Notes: generated by a model from the letters alone, not told the origin. A stretch of 43,830 nt of DNA from Mycoplasmatota bacterium (GCA_027859085.1 JAQIBJ010000031.1:1-43830), one strand, 5' to 3'; positions 1-7,914 are shown, counted from the stretch's first letter. Numbers and translations are program-made.

Positions 1-3
1 ATC

Positions 4-94
4 TGGCGGAGTAAGAGAGATTTGAACTCTCGCGCCGGTCACCCGACCTACACCCTTAGCAGGGGCGCCTCTTCAGCCACTTGAGTATTACTCC
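4..94 (-). tRNA. tRNA-Ser(GCU)
   Basis: Read on the minus strand this folds as a class II tRNA. The acceptor arm GGAGTAA (88-94) pairs with TTACTCC (8-14), followed by discriminator G and an encoded CCA (4-6). The anticodon loop reads CTGCTAA, giving anticodon GCU, which decodes AGC and AGU serine codons. A long variable arm and a TTCAAAT T-loop region are visible, as expected for tRNA-Ser. It has its own strong promoter upstream and lies just after the stop of a membrane protein gene. Confidence 0.96.
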
Positions 95-113
95 ACTAAC
101 AGTCAGCCATTTA

Positions 114-142
114 ATCTTACTAAATTTTAGGCCAACTGTCAA
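114..142 (-). promoter_or_regulatory. Promoter of tRNA-Ser
   Basis: On the minus strand a perfect -35 box TTGACA (137-142) is followed after 17 bases by TAAGAT (114-119). The predicted start falls a few bases before the mature tRNA 5' end at 94, leaving a short leader for RNase P to remove. This is the closest match to the consensus seen in the window, as expected for a stable RNA. Confidence 0.75.
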
Positions 143-153
143 CTGTTTTTTAC

Positions 154-852
154 TTAACTAATGTAAGTTTCGTCTTGTTTTTCTTCTTTATCTCTTGGTT
201 GCTCTGGAAGATCTTTTTCTTTTTGCGGATCTTCTTTTGGCATTTCTTTGTCATACTTAACTTCGACATCTTTTTGTTTCTTTCTATTAAGGTTTTGTGA
301 AAACTTCCTATACTTACTATATCCACCATATCCATCATATCCTAGATATACAGCACTACCAACAGAAACAAATAAGAATAACCATCCAAGTGTGCCTGCA
401 TCAAAACCTTCCCACATCGCTATGACACCACCTAATGTAAGAGCGATTATATGGAAAATAAATTTAGGCACTTCTGTTTTTTCCTCAAAGAAAGAAGTTG
501 AAGTAAAGAACACTAATCCCCTTAAATAGAAGAAAAACGCCAAAAACCATCTAAATAATTTTGTCCACGTATCAGCTTGATCGCTTTGCAATCCTTTAAC
601 ACCAGCGTAAATCATCACTCCACCAAGAACAACACCTATAATTATTTCAATTAAATTAATCGTTCTTAATATTTCTTTATTTAGTGATTTCATTAAAGGG
701 TAAATTCTAAACAATGAATACATCGTAATTGCGATACCTGTAATTGTGTAAACAACATCATCAGATAAAGCCATAAAGATACCTACGCCTAATAATACAG
801 CAGCAACTATCCATTTGATTAACCATCCGTAACCGTATTTTGCTTTAGCCAT
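154..852 (-). CDS. Polytopic membrane protein of unknown function
   Basis: This 232-residue protein is not recognised. About six hydrophobic segments span residues 10-170 (near 10-28, 33-48, 66-85, 100-117, 130-148 and 152-170). A hydrophilic C-terminal tail from about residue 180 is very rich in Lys, Glu, Asp and Pro and is probably cytoplasmic. A Gly/Tyr-rich stretch (YLGYDGYGGYSKYRK) joins the last membrane segment to the tail. The start is well supported by AGGAGG six bases before the ATG and by a promoter at 891-919. It appears monocistronic, with tRNA-Ser downstream. The membrane part loosely resembles small multipass proteins of the DUF308/HdeD kind, but no signature supports a name. 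Confidence 0.8.
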   Translation of the reverse strand: MAKAKYGYGWLIKWIVAAVLLGVGIFMALSDDVVYTITGIAITMYSLFRIYPLMKSLNKEILRTINLIEIIIGVVLGGVMIYAGVKGLQSDQADTWTKLFRWFLAFFFYLRGLVFFTSTSFFEEKTEVPKFIFHIIALTLGGVIAMWEGFDAGTLGWLFLFVSVGSAVYLGYDGYGGYSKYRKFSQNLNRKKQKDVEVKYDKEMPKEDPQKEKDLPEQPRDKEEKQDETYIS

Positions 853-890
853 TATAAACCTCCTTTTAGTTTAAAATGCTTTATGTTTAC

Positions 891-919
891 ATTATATATG
901 TTAATCATTGATATTTCAA
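891..919 (-). promoter_or_regulatory. Promoter of the 154-852 membrane protein gene
   Basis: The minus strand reads TTGAAA (914-919), a 17-base spacer, then TATAAT (891-896), about 40 bases before the ATG at 852. No terminator hairpin is seen between the tex stop at 939 and this promoter, so some read-through from tex is possible. Confidence 0.7.
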
Positions 920-938
920 TTATATACAATGTTTAAAC

Positions 939-3140
939 TCAATTAATGAAACTTTGTTTCTCTTCTGGCTTGACCATTGTTAATTGTAATCTTTTACGAT
1001 TCACATCGGTAGATAGCACCCATACCTTAACAATGTTTCCAACTTTAACAACATCTAGTGGATGTTTCACATAACTTTTACTTAATTTTGATATATGAAC
1101 CAATCCCGCTTCTTTAATACCGACATCAACAAAGGCACCAAAATCAACAACATTTCTGACCGTTCCTTGTAGCTCCATCCCTGGATTCAAATCTTCTAGA
1201 CTTAGCAAGTCATTTTTTAATAAAGGCTGTGGATAAGCATCTCTAATGTCTCTCGTCGGTGAAGCAAAAGCATCCAATATGTCTTGAATCAAAATTTTAT
1301 GTTCATTAAGTCTTTCAGCTAACTCTCTAACATTAACTTTTTCTATTTCTTCCTTCATTTTATCAGAGCCTATCTCTTTTACATCTAAGTTTAATATATC
1401 CAAGATATTATTGGCCAGATCATAACTTTCAGGATGAATAGGCGTTTTATCTAATGGATTTTTAGAATTATATATCCTTAAAAAACCAACTGATTGTTCA
1501 AATGTTTTTGCGCCAATATTTTTAACTTTCTTAATTTTCTTTCTATCGGTAAATGGACCATACTCTTCTCTAAACGCAACTATATTTTTAGCGACTTTAG
1601 CAGATAAACCAGAAACAAACTGTAAAAGTGATTGACTTGCTGTATTGACATTCACGCCAACTTGATTAACTGCTGTTGTTACAACGAATTCTAAAGAATC
1701 ATTTAACTTCGTTAATGTAACATCATGTTGATATTGTCCAACACCAATCGATTTAGGATCAATTTTAACCAATTCAGACAATGGATCTTGGATTCTTCTA
1801 GCAATACTGACAGCTGAACGTTCCTCTACTTGAAAATCAGGAAATTCATCTCTTGCTAAAGGACTTGCGGAATAAACACTTGCACCCGCTTCATCGACAA
1901 TCACGTATTGAATATCACTTTTCAATTCTTTTAGTAAATCAACGATAAACTTTTCGGTTTCTCTTGAAGCAGTTCCATTTCCAATTGCAATAATATCGAC
2001 AGGGAAATTATTTAATAAATTTTTAATTTTATTTTTAGCGTGGTCGACCTTATCCTGTTGTACTCTTGCACCAGGATATGCTTGATGTGGATAAATAACA
2101 TCTTTTGATAAATATTTACCAAATTTATCAATAATCGCCATCTTACACCCTGTTCTAAAAGCAGGGTCAACACCCAATACCATTTTACCTTTTAAAGGTG
2201 GTTGTAACAATAATGATCTAAGATTTTCAGAAAAAATATGAATGGCTTGATCTTCGGCTTTTTCAGTTAAATCACTCCTAATTTCTCTTTCTATAGAGCC
2301 GCTGATCAATCTTTTATACCCATCAACATAAGCATCTTCAATCATTATATTAAATATAGATGTTCTACCGTTAATCACTTTTTTATTTAAGTAATTAAAA
2401 ATAGAATCCGTATCTACATTAACTTTCGCAGTCACTATCTTTTCTTTTTCAGCACGATTAATTGCTAATATCCGATGCAACTTAATCGTTGATAATTTTT
2501 CTTCGTAGTCATAATAAATTTCATATGTTTTATAAGCATCTTCAGCATTTTTCTTTTTATTCGCAACTAAAAATCCGAAATTATAGGTATATTCTCTAAT
2601 CCATTTTCTATAATCCGCTTCATCCGAAACTTTCTCAGCAATAATATATTTAGCACCTTCATAAGCGTCTTCTATAGAAGGCACTTCTTCTGATAAATAT
2701 GGTTTAGCTATTTCTTCTGAAGAACCTTCCTTAGGAAAAGTTAACATATACTCAGCCAAAGGTTCTAAACCTTTTTTAATCGCTTCAGTTGCCTTTGTTT
2801 TCTTTTTTTCTTTAAAAGGCCGATAGATATCCTCTAAATCAACAAGTTTATCAGCAGCTAAAATACTCTGTTTTAAATCATCTGTTAACATGCCTTTTTC
2901 ATCAATCAAACGAATAATATCTTCTTTTCTTCCTTGTAAGTTTTTGCTATATTCGTATTCTTTCTGAATCGCTCTTATTTCTTCTTCATCTAATGAATTT
3001 GTTTTTTCTTTTCGATATCTCGCAATAAAAGGCACTGTATTACCTTCTTCAAGAAGTTCCAATACTACCTTTACTTGATTTATAGTAATATTCTGATTTT
3101 TTGAGACTTCTTTAATTAATTGATCGTTTAAATATTCCAT
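939..3140 (-). CDS. tex: Tex family RNA-binding protein
   Basis: Tex is a conserved cytoplasmic nucleic-acid-binding protein linked to transcription and RNA handling. The product is about 733 residues and shows the family order: an N-terminal helical region, a YqgF/RNase H-like domain (motif GVDPAFRTGCK), a helix-hairpin-helix region (around ASQSLLQFVSGLSAKVAKNIV), and a C-terminal S1 domain (GTVRNVVDFGAFVDVG). The in-frame ATG at 3185 lies between the -35 and -10 boxes of a good promoter, so it cannot be on that transcript. Translation more likely starts at the tandem ATGs at 3143/3140, which give the family-like beginning MEYLNDQLIKEVS. The upstream Shine-Dalgarno site is weak (AGTGGG). It appears monocistronic. 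Confidence 0.95.
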   Translation of the reverse strand: MEYLNDQLIKEVSKNQNITINQVKVVLELLEEGNTVPFIARYRKEKTNSLDEEEIRAIQKEYEYSKNLQGRKEDIIRLIDEKGMLTDDLKQSILAADKLVDLEDIYRPFKEKKKTKATEAIKKGLEPLAEYMLTFPKEGSSEEIAKPYLSEEVPSIEDAYEGAKYIIAEKVSDEADYRKWIREYTYNFGFLVANKKKNAEDAYKTYEIYYDYEEKLSTIKLHRILAINRAEKEKIVTAKVNVDTDSIFNYLNKKVINGRTSIFNIMIEDAYVDGYKRLISGSIEREIRSDLTEKAEDQAIHIFSENLRSLLLQPPLKGKMVLGVDPAFRTGCKMAIIDKFGKYLSKDVIYPHQAYPGARVQQDKVDHAKNKIKNLLNNFPVDIIAIGNGTASRETEKFIVDLLKELKSDIQYVIVDEAGASVYSASPLARDEFPDFQVEERSAVSIARRIQDPLSELVKIDPKSIGVGQYQHDVTLTKLNDSLEFVVTTAVNQVGVNVNTASQSLLQFVSGLSAKVAKNIVAFREEYGPFTDRKKIKKVKNIGAKTFEQSVGFLRIYNSKNPLDKTPIHPESYDLANNILDILNLDVKEIGSDKMKEEIEKVNVRELAERLNEHKILIQDILDAFASPTRDIRDAYPQPLLKNDLLSLEDLNPGMELQGTVRNVVDFGAFVDVGIKEAGLVHISKLSKSYVKHPLDVVKVGNIVKVWVLSTDVNRKRLQLTMVKPEEKQSFIN

Positions 3141-3165
3141 CATTATACCCACTTTCTTCTCTAGT

Positions 3166-3194
3166 ATTTTACCATATATACTCATTTTTGTTAA
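3166..3194 (-). promoter_or_regulatory. Promoter of tex
   Basis: The minus strand reads TTAACA (3189-3194), 17 bases, then TAAAAT (3166-3171) with an extended -10 TGG just before it. The -35 box overlaps the last bases of the T-run of the preceding terminator. The predicted RNA start lies near 3160, which excludes the upstream ATG at 3185. Confidence 0.7.
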
Positions 3195-3218
3195 AAAAAA
3201 GAGCTAAATATTAGCTCT
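3193..3218 (-). terminator. Intrinsic terminator after the thioredoxin-like gene
   Basis: A perfect 8-bp stem AGAGCTAA/TTAGCTCT (3200-3207 with 3211-3218), a three-base loop, and a run of eight T on the minus strand. The distal arm overlaps the TAG stop of the gene at 3217-3741, and the T-run overlaps the -35 box of the tex promoter. Confidence 0.9.
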
Positions 3219-3741
3219 AATTATTAAATGGTGCATATGTATCATTTTCAACTTGATCTAAAAAATCTCTAATGTTAAGTCTTCCTTGAATAACTTCTTC
3301 AAATTGACCATCAACCACAACCACCATCATTGGTGTTAAGATTTCTTCAATATTAATCACAGCCGCTAGGTCATCTTTAGTAAACTGTTCTTCACCATCG
3401 CCAACTTCTGCAGCATAAATACTCGCAGTGTCCGCAAAATAGAATAAGTCAGAATCTTTATTAATGTCATTGATTGAACCTAATACTTCATCTTTGATTT
3501 CTGAACAAGCTGAACAAGTTTCACTATAGAAGTATACAACATAATTTCCATCATTGTTTGTTAAAACTTTGTCATAAGTTTCGATATGTTCATAACTACT
3601 ATAGTCTTTCCAATCTGTTGATTTGTCATAGATGAATGCAATCAATAAAAATATACCAACCGCTACTAAAATTGCGACGATTGTTTTTAATATTGCTAAT
3701 TGTGGGTTTTCTTTTTTATACCCTTTCTTATAAGTTGCCAT
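3217..3741 (-). CDS. Membrane-anchored thioredoxin-like protein
   Basis: The 174-residue protein has a Lys-rich N-terminus, one membrane segment at about residues 16-38, and an extracytoplasmic thioredoxin-like domain. The motif YFYSETCSACSEIKDEV carries the CxxC pair as CSAC, after a beta strand as in thioredoxins. A later TPMMVVVVDG provides the cis-proline region (ILTPMM). By family it would exchange disulfides or reduce a substrate on the outer face of the membrane; the partner is unknown. The start has GAGGTGAT before the ATG. It has its own promoter (3762-3790) and terminator, so it appears monocistronic. CSAC is unlike the CGPC of housekeeping thioredoxin, so the redox direction cannot be stated. 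Confidence 0.85.
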   Translation of the reverse strand: MATYKKGYKKENPQLAILKTIVAILVAVGIFLLIAFIYDKSTDWKDYSSYEHIETYDKVLTNNDGNYVVYFYSETCSACSEIKDEVLGSINDINKDSDLFYFADTASIYAAEVGDGEEQFTKDDLAAVINIEEILTPMMVVVVDGQFEEVIQGRLNIRDFLDQVENDTYAPFNN

Positions 3742-3761
3742 TTTATCACCTCAGTGTTTTA

Positions 3762-3790
3762 ATTTTATCTAATTTATAACAATAATTCAA
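3762..3790 (-). promoter_or_regulatory. Promoter of the thioredoxin-like gene
   Basis: The minus strand reads TTGAAT (3785-3790), a 17-base spacer, and TAAAAT (3762-3767), in the 63-base gap after acpS. The gene starts about 20 bases further on. Confidence 0.65.
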
Positions 3791-3804
3791 GTGTTAATTT
3801 ATTT

Positions 3805-4146
3805 TTATATTTCTTCTACAATTGCTTGAGCAACTGCATACTCTTTTTCATGAGAAATGCTGATGAATATTTTCATATTTTTTAACTTAGGTTTCTCAAC
3901 AAAAGGTCTACCTGATTCATCGTTAAGAATCACTATATCTCTCATTAATACTTTGCTTTCAATACCATTTAATGCTTTGAATAAAGCTTCTTTAACGCTG
4001 AATCTTCCTGCCAAAAAATCATATTTTTTTGCATCTAATTTTATTTGCTCATAAATCACAATTTCTTCATCTGTTAATATTCTTTTGTAAGTATTCAGTT
4101 TTATACGTTCTATTTGACATATATCAATACCAATGCCTCTAATCAT
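3805..4146 (-). CDS. acpS: Holo-[acyl-carrier-protein] synthase
   Basis: AcpS moves 4'-phosphopantetheine from coenzyme A to apo-ACP, activating it for fatty acid synthesis. The 113-residue length is typical. Family motifs are clear: GIGIDI with metal-binding Asp8, RFSVKEALFKAL with Glu53, and ISISHEKEYA near the C-terminus. The ATG overlaps the end of whiA by 8 bases, so the two are co-transcribed and probably translationally coupled. Its presence implies an ACP-dependent lipid pathway. Confidence 0.96.
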   Translation of the reverse strand: MIRGIGIDICQIERIKLNTYKRILTDEEIVIYEQIKLDAKKYDFLAGRFSVKEALFKALNGIESKVLMRDIVILNDESGRPFVEKPKLKNMKIFISISHEKEYAVAQAIVEEI

Positions 4147-5092
4147 GATGTCCCTCAGAAATATTAATTTTGTTTGCTAAATCTTTAATCGCTCTAAATC
4201 TATGATTTAATGCTGATTTGGATATTTGTTTGTCGTAATGTTCTACAGACACATAACTTAACTCTAATAAAGAAGCTTCTGGATATTTTTTTCTAAGAAA
4301 AATAGCTTCTTGCATCGATTTAGATGGTTTCTTATCTGAATATTTTTCAATGATGTTTATATTTTTTAATTGTTCGTTAGCCGCATCCATTGCTTTCTTT
4401 TCATTTGCAATATCACAGTTAATGACTCTATTAATTGAATTTTTAAAGTCACGCTTGATTCTTGTGTCTTCAAATTCAAATAAAGAATTATTAGCGCCTA
4501 CTACTCTTAGAAAATCCGCAATTCTCTCAGCTTCTTTTAAGTATGTAATGAAACCGCGCTTATTCTTAGAAACTTTTGCGTTTAAATTGTATTCATCCGC
4601 TATCGCTTTTATTACTTCAGCATGTCTTTCTGAGTATGACTGAATCTCTAAGTGATATGCACTTGTGTTTGGAGAGTTTACTGAACCAGATGCTAAAAAA
4701 GCGCCTCTTAAATATGCTCTCTTACAACATTCTTTTTCTATTAAGTTCTCATCAACATCCTGAAAAAACCTTGCTTCTTTATTAATTAATGATAATTCAT
4801 TCATTAATACATCTGAAGATTCATTAATCTTAACAATGAATTGTTCTTTGTTTTTAAATTGTTTGACTTTTTTTTGAATGAGCGTGTAATCATAATCATA
4901 TAGTTTTTTATATAAATAAACAAATCTTCTCACCACGGAGTTGTTTGTGGTTTGAAACACAACACTGATGCCATGATTATTTTTTTCGATAGAGCCATTG
5001 ATATGTAATAAAGCAGATAATTCTGCTTTATTACAACAATTTAAATGTTTTAAACTTTGTAATTCGTTTTTCACTTCTTTTGCAAATGACAT
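4139..5092 (-). CDS. whiA: WhiA DNA-binding protein
   Basis: WhiA combines a LAGLIDADG-like N-terminal fold with a C-terminal helix-turn-helix domain and is conserved in Gram-positive bacteria. It affects cell division and chromosome handling in Bacillus and sporulation in Streptomyces. The 317-residue length is typical. Seen here are CCKRAYLRGAFLASGSVNSP in the homing-endonuclease-like part and a C-terminal region with ASLLELSYV and SKSALNHRFRAI, as in the family's HTH. GGTGAT precedes the ATG. A 29-base gap separates it from lgt, and it overlaps acpS. An inverted repeat spans its start (separate entry). Confidence 0.96.
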   Translation of the reverse strand: MSFAKEVKNELQSLKHLNCCNKAELSALLHINGSIEKNNHGISVVFQTTNNSVVRRFVYLYKKLYDYDYTLIQKKVKQFKNKEQFIVKINESSDVLMNELSLINKEARFFQDVDENLIEKECCKRAYLRGAFLASGSVNSPNTSAYHLEIQSYSERHAEVIKAIADEYNLNAKVSKNKRGFITYLKEAERIADFLRVVGANNSLFEFEDTRIKRDFKNSINRVINCDIANEKKAMDAANEQLKNINIIEKYSDKKPSKSMQEAIFLRKKYPEASLLELSYVSVEHYDKQISKSALNHRFRAIKDLANKINISEGHHD

Positions 5093-5117
5093 AATATCAC
5101 CATACTTCCTATGTCAT
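5086..5117 (-). repeat. Inverted repeat across the whiA start
   Basis: Arms ATGACATA (5086-5093) and TATGTCAT (5110-5117) are perfect 8-base inverted copies around a 16-base centre. One arm contains the whiA ATG, and the centre contains its Shine-Dalgarno sequence. In RNA this could form a hairpin; in DNA it could be an operator. Function is not known. Confidence 0.5.
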
Positions 5118-5121
5118 ATTA

Positions 5122-6351
5122 TTAAAATTTAAATGTATTTTTTGATTTTGCGTAAGTCTCACTTTTTCTCTTCATTCTAACAAATACAGAAATAGCTATT
5201 CCGCCAAGAATCATCAATATAGAAGTCACAATCGCAGATTTTAGTGTCAATCCTAAGAATTGAAAAGTTAATGGGTCAGTTCTCATTGTTTCAATAAAGA
5301 CCCTCACACTACCATACCAAATTAAATAGAAGGCAAAGATTTCACCAAAGTATATCTTCTTAACCCTTCTTAATATCAACATAATTGAAAATCCGATTAG
5401 ATTTAACATTGATTCATAAAAGAAAGTTGGATGATAGAATCCCGGTTGAGCAACAAATTCGCTTTCATTCGCCATAAACATATTATTGACAATAAACTCT
5501 GGAATATGTAATGAATATCTTAAATATTCAAATTGTTCTTTTATGGTTAAATTCGCGATGCCATCAGACATTCCACCAACTAAACCACCATGTGCTTCTT
5601 GATTAAAGAAATTACCCCATCTACCAAATGCTTGGGCGATAATAAAACCGATCGCTACAATATCCAACATTTTAAAGACATCAATTTCTTTCTTTCTTGT
5701 ATAGAAATATGATAGGATGATGGCGGTGAAAAACGCACCATGAATTGCTAATCCTTCTAAACCAAAACTAGAAAAATCTAATTCCCCTGATTTAAAACCA
5801 ATAACCCTCAGAAAGGATTCTCCAAAACCTCCATAAACAAAACTACCAAATTCAAATGCTACATACCATAATCTAGCACCTAATATAGCCACGGGTACTA
5901 TCCATAAAAATCCATCAAGTAAATCATCTTTTTTCATACCGATACGTTCTGTTTCCCTTAAACCCAAGGACAAGGCAACGATAATACCCATGACAATAAA
6001 GAAAGAATAAAAAACAATATCTCTTCCAGCGATTGTAACCAATCTATTGTCTAAGTTATATATGGCTCTAATCTCTGTGTTTTCACCTAACGTTGAATAG
6101 TCTTCTTCGAAAACTGACCATCTGAGAAATCTAGAATTTTCTTTATTATGAGGATCCGATGGAGGGACAATATCACAAGGTGCCGTGTTACATGAAATCT
6201 CCTTTAATACCGTTCCATCATAGTCAACAAAAGTAACTGTAAACGGTTCAGTTGGTTCAGCTGCACTGATTGAATAATTATTAAGTCCAAACACAGTTAA
6301 AGTTATTAATAACGTGAATGATAACATTACTATTTTAATTGTTTTTTTCAT
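5122..6351 (-). CDS. lgt: Prolipoprotein diacylglyceryl transferase with an extra N-terminal extracytoplasmic domain
   Basis: Lgt moves diacylglycerol from phosphatidylglycerol to the lipobox cysteine of lipoproteins in the membrane. The catalytic part (about residues 105-409) has the signature FGRWGNFFNQEAHGG, the conserved His in GLAIHGAF, and an Arg in the C-terminal SVRVFIETMRTDPL. At 409 residues the protein is well over the usual 260-300. The extra part is a signal-peptide-like segment (1-31) and a soluble region (32-105) with FVDYDGTVLKE and RFLRWS, resembling an InlB B-type repeat, plus a Cys54/Cys59 pair. AGGAG seven bases before the ATG supports this start. It overlaps hprK by 17 bases. 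Confidence 0.93.
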   Translation of the reverse strand: MKKTIKIVMLSFTLLITLTVFGLNNYSISAAEPTEPFTVTFVDYDGTVLKEISCNTAPCDIVPPSDPHNKENSRFLRWSVFEEDYSTLGENTEIRAIYNLDNRLVTIAGRDIVFYSFFIVMGIIVALSLGLRETERIGMKKDDLLDGFLWIVPVAILGARLWYVAFEFGSFVYGGFGESFLRVIGFKSGELDFSSFGLEGLAIHGAFFTAIILSYFYTRKKEIDVFKMLDIVAIGFIIAQAFGRWGNFFNQEAHGGLVGGMSDGIANLTIKEQFEYLRYSLHIPEFIVNNMFMANESEFVAQPGFYHPTFFYESMLNLIGFSIMLILRRVKKIYFGEIFAFYLIWYGSVRVFIETMRTDPLTFQFLGLTLKSAIVTSILMILGGIAISVFVRMKRKSETYAKSKNTFKF

Positions 6352-7282
6352 TTTCTAGCTCCTGATTCTTTTTAATTTGTTTGTTTAATAAATCATTAAA
6401 TTCTTCAGCTGAGTTATAACCCATCTCTTTGGATTTATAATCTAAAGCTGCTGCTTCAACAAGTGTCGCTGTATTTCTAGCTTCTGTAATTGGAAGTGAT
6501 GCATGAGACACGTAAGTATCGAATATCTTTTTTTTACCTGTTTTTAAACCTAAGCGATCATTCTTTGATTCATCTGTCCATTTATTTAATTCAACGATAA
6601 TAGATATCCGTTTCTTCTCTCTATAAGAACGCACACCAAATAAGTAGACAACATTGACAACACCAACACCACGAATTTCAAGAAATTTCTTTAAAACCTC
6701 GGGTGCCTCTCCAACTAAAACGCCTTTCTCCACTTGATAAATCTCAACCGTATCATCCGCGACTAAAATGTAGCCACGTCTTATTAATTCTAAAGCAACT
6801 TCACTTTTACCAATGCCACTTTTACCTGTGATTAATATTCCAACACCATTAATATCCATCAAAACACCATGCATTGATGTTCTTTCGGCCAATTCAACTT
6901 GTAAAAATTCATATAATTCACTGAATAAAGACGTTGTCATATAAAAACTCTTTAAAACCGGTATATTATATTGATTACCTAAATCAATAAATAATTTCGG
7001 TACATCAACGTTTTTAGTGAAAATAAAGGCAGGAGGATTCTTTTTCATCATCAAATCAACACGTGATATTTGATCTTCTTTCGTTAATGAATGAAAAAAA
7101 GCAGCTTCCTTAGAACCTAATATTTGAATTCGATCATTTTCATAGAAATCTAGCATCCCCGCTAATTCTAAGCCCGGTTTAGCAAGTGCTGCGATAGAAA
7201 TTTCATTTGAAATCCCTTTTTGACCAGCCACTATTTTTAATTCTAAACCTTCTATAACCCTAGAAATTTTAAGTGATGTCAT
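6335..7282 (-). CDS. hprK: HPr(Ser) kinase/phosphorylase
   Basis: HprK phosphorylates and dephosphorylates HPr on a serine, setting carbon catabolite control in Firmicutes. With the start at 7282 the protein is 315 residues. That start has AGAGGTGAT just upstream and places the catalytic His at 138 and the P-loop GKSGIGKS at 153-160, close to the numbering known for the family. Other marks are ADDTVEIY, EIRGVGVVNV, VELNKW and PITEARNTA. An in-frame ATG at 7318 would overlap the previous gene and lacks a ribosome site. Its presence implies a PTS with HPr. The PpaX-like partner is at 40229-40894. Confidence 0.96.
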   Translation of the reverse strand: MTSLKISRVIEGLELKIVAGQKGISNEISIAALAKPGLELAGMLDFYENDRIQILGSKEAAFFHSLTKEDQISRVDLMMKKNPPAFIFTKNVDVPKLFIDLGNQYNIPVLKSFYMTTSLFSELYEFLQVELAERTSMHGVLMDINGVGILITGKSGIGKSEVALELIRRGYILVADDTVEIYQVEKGVLVGEAPEVLKKFLEIRGVGVVNVVYLFGVRSYREKKRISIIVELNKWTDESKNDRLGLKTGKKKIFDTYVSHASLPITEARNTATLVEAAALDYKSKEMGYNSAEEFNDLLNKQIKKNQELENEKNN

Positions 7283-7286
7283 ACTA

Positions 7287-7850
7287 TCACCTCTTTTTTT
7301 TATTAACAAATTGTTCAATTAGTTTATAGACATGTTTGATTAAAAACCTAAGAAACATAAATACTAAAACAAACAGAACATGATGATATGAACTGATAAA
7401 TAGTCCAAAACCAAAGAAAAGAAAATCAATAGAATAAAAATAAATAATGTTAATTAACAAAAAGATAGTTCCTACAGAATAGATGACTATTTGCATATGT
7501 CTTTTAAACAAATATCTTTTATATAATTCTTCGAATAAAGTAAAGCCAAAAATAACAAACATTAAATATAAATCATTTGTAAAACTACTGACAAATAAAT
7601 GACCTATGATTTTAATTAAAACCAAGGCAGTTATAAAGTTTACAAGAAAACTAATGATAAAATTAATTAACGTACTATGTGAATAAACTGCCGCAAGGTT
7701 AATTTTGATTATCGGATTTCTTCCACCAAAGCCTTTTTTGTTCTTCTTATTTTGTTCTTTTACTTTTCCAATTAGTTTTTCTAATTCTTCTATTTCTTTC
7801 CTTATTTCTTCGTTTGTCTTTTTATCATTTTTTTTGTTTTTGTCGTCCAT
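7287..7850 (-). CDS. Small membrane protein with a cytoplasmic coiled coil, unknown function
   Basis: Not recognised. The protein has a highly charged N-terminus (Lys/Glu/Asn rich, with a likely coiled coil near residues 10-40), a GFGGRNP linker, and about four hydrophobic segments between residues 55 and 165, ending in a basic tail (NKKKR). It lies between uvrA and hprK, four bases before the hprK start, so it is probably co-transcribed with hprK, lgt, whiA and acpS. The ATG at 7850 is preferred over the GTG at 7859 because GTGTGAT, a poor Shine-Dalgarno site, then falls upstream. No catalytic motif is visible. Confidence 0.75.
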   Translation of the reverse strand: MDDKNKKNDKKTNEEIRKEIEELEKLIGKVKEQNKKNKKGFGGRNPIIKINLAAVYSHSTLINFIISFLVNFITALVLIKIIGHLFVSSFTNDLYLMFVIFGFTLFEELYKRYLFKRHMQIVIYSVGTIFLLINIIYFYSIDFLFFGFGLFISSYHHVLFVLVFMFLRFLIKHVYKLIEQFVNKKKR

Positions 7851-7914
7851 TTTTATCACACTACTTTATTTATGAATATCATATCATATTTATTGAAAAA
7901 TTGATATTTAACTA

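Noticed and set aside
99-148. Imperfect inverted repeat (GGCTGACTGTT-like against GGCCAACTGTC) around the tRNA-Ser promoter
   Set aside because: Only about 8 of 11 positions match and part of it is the promoter itself; too weak to call an operator.
7283-7318. Longer hprK beginning at 7318
   Set aside because: It overlaps the previous gene without a ribosome site and shifts the catalytic His and P-loop away from family numbering.
7851-7914. Terminator or strong promoter after uvrA
   Set aside because: Only a 6-base ATATCA/TGATAT pairing and a loose TATGAT were seen; not convincing, so read-through into the hprK group remains possible.
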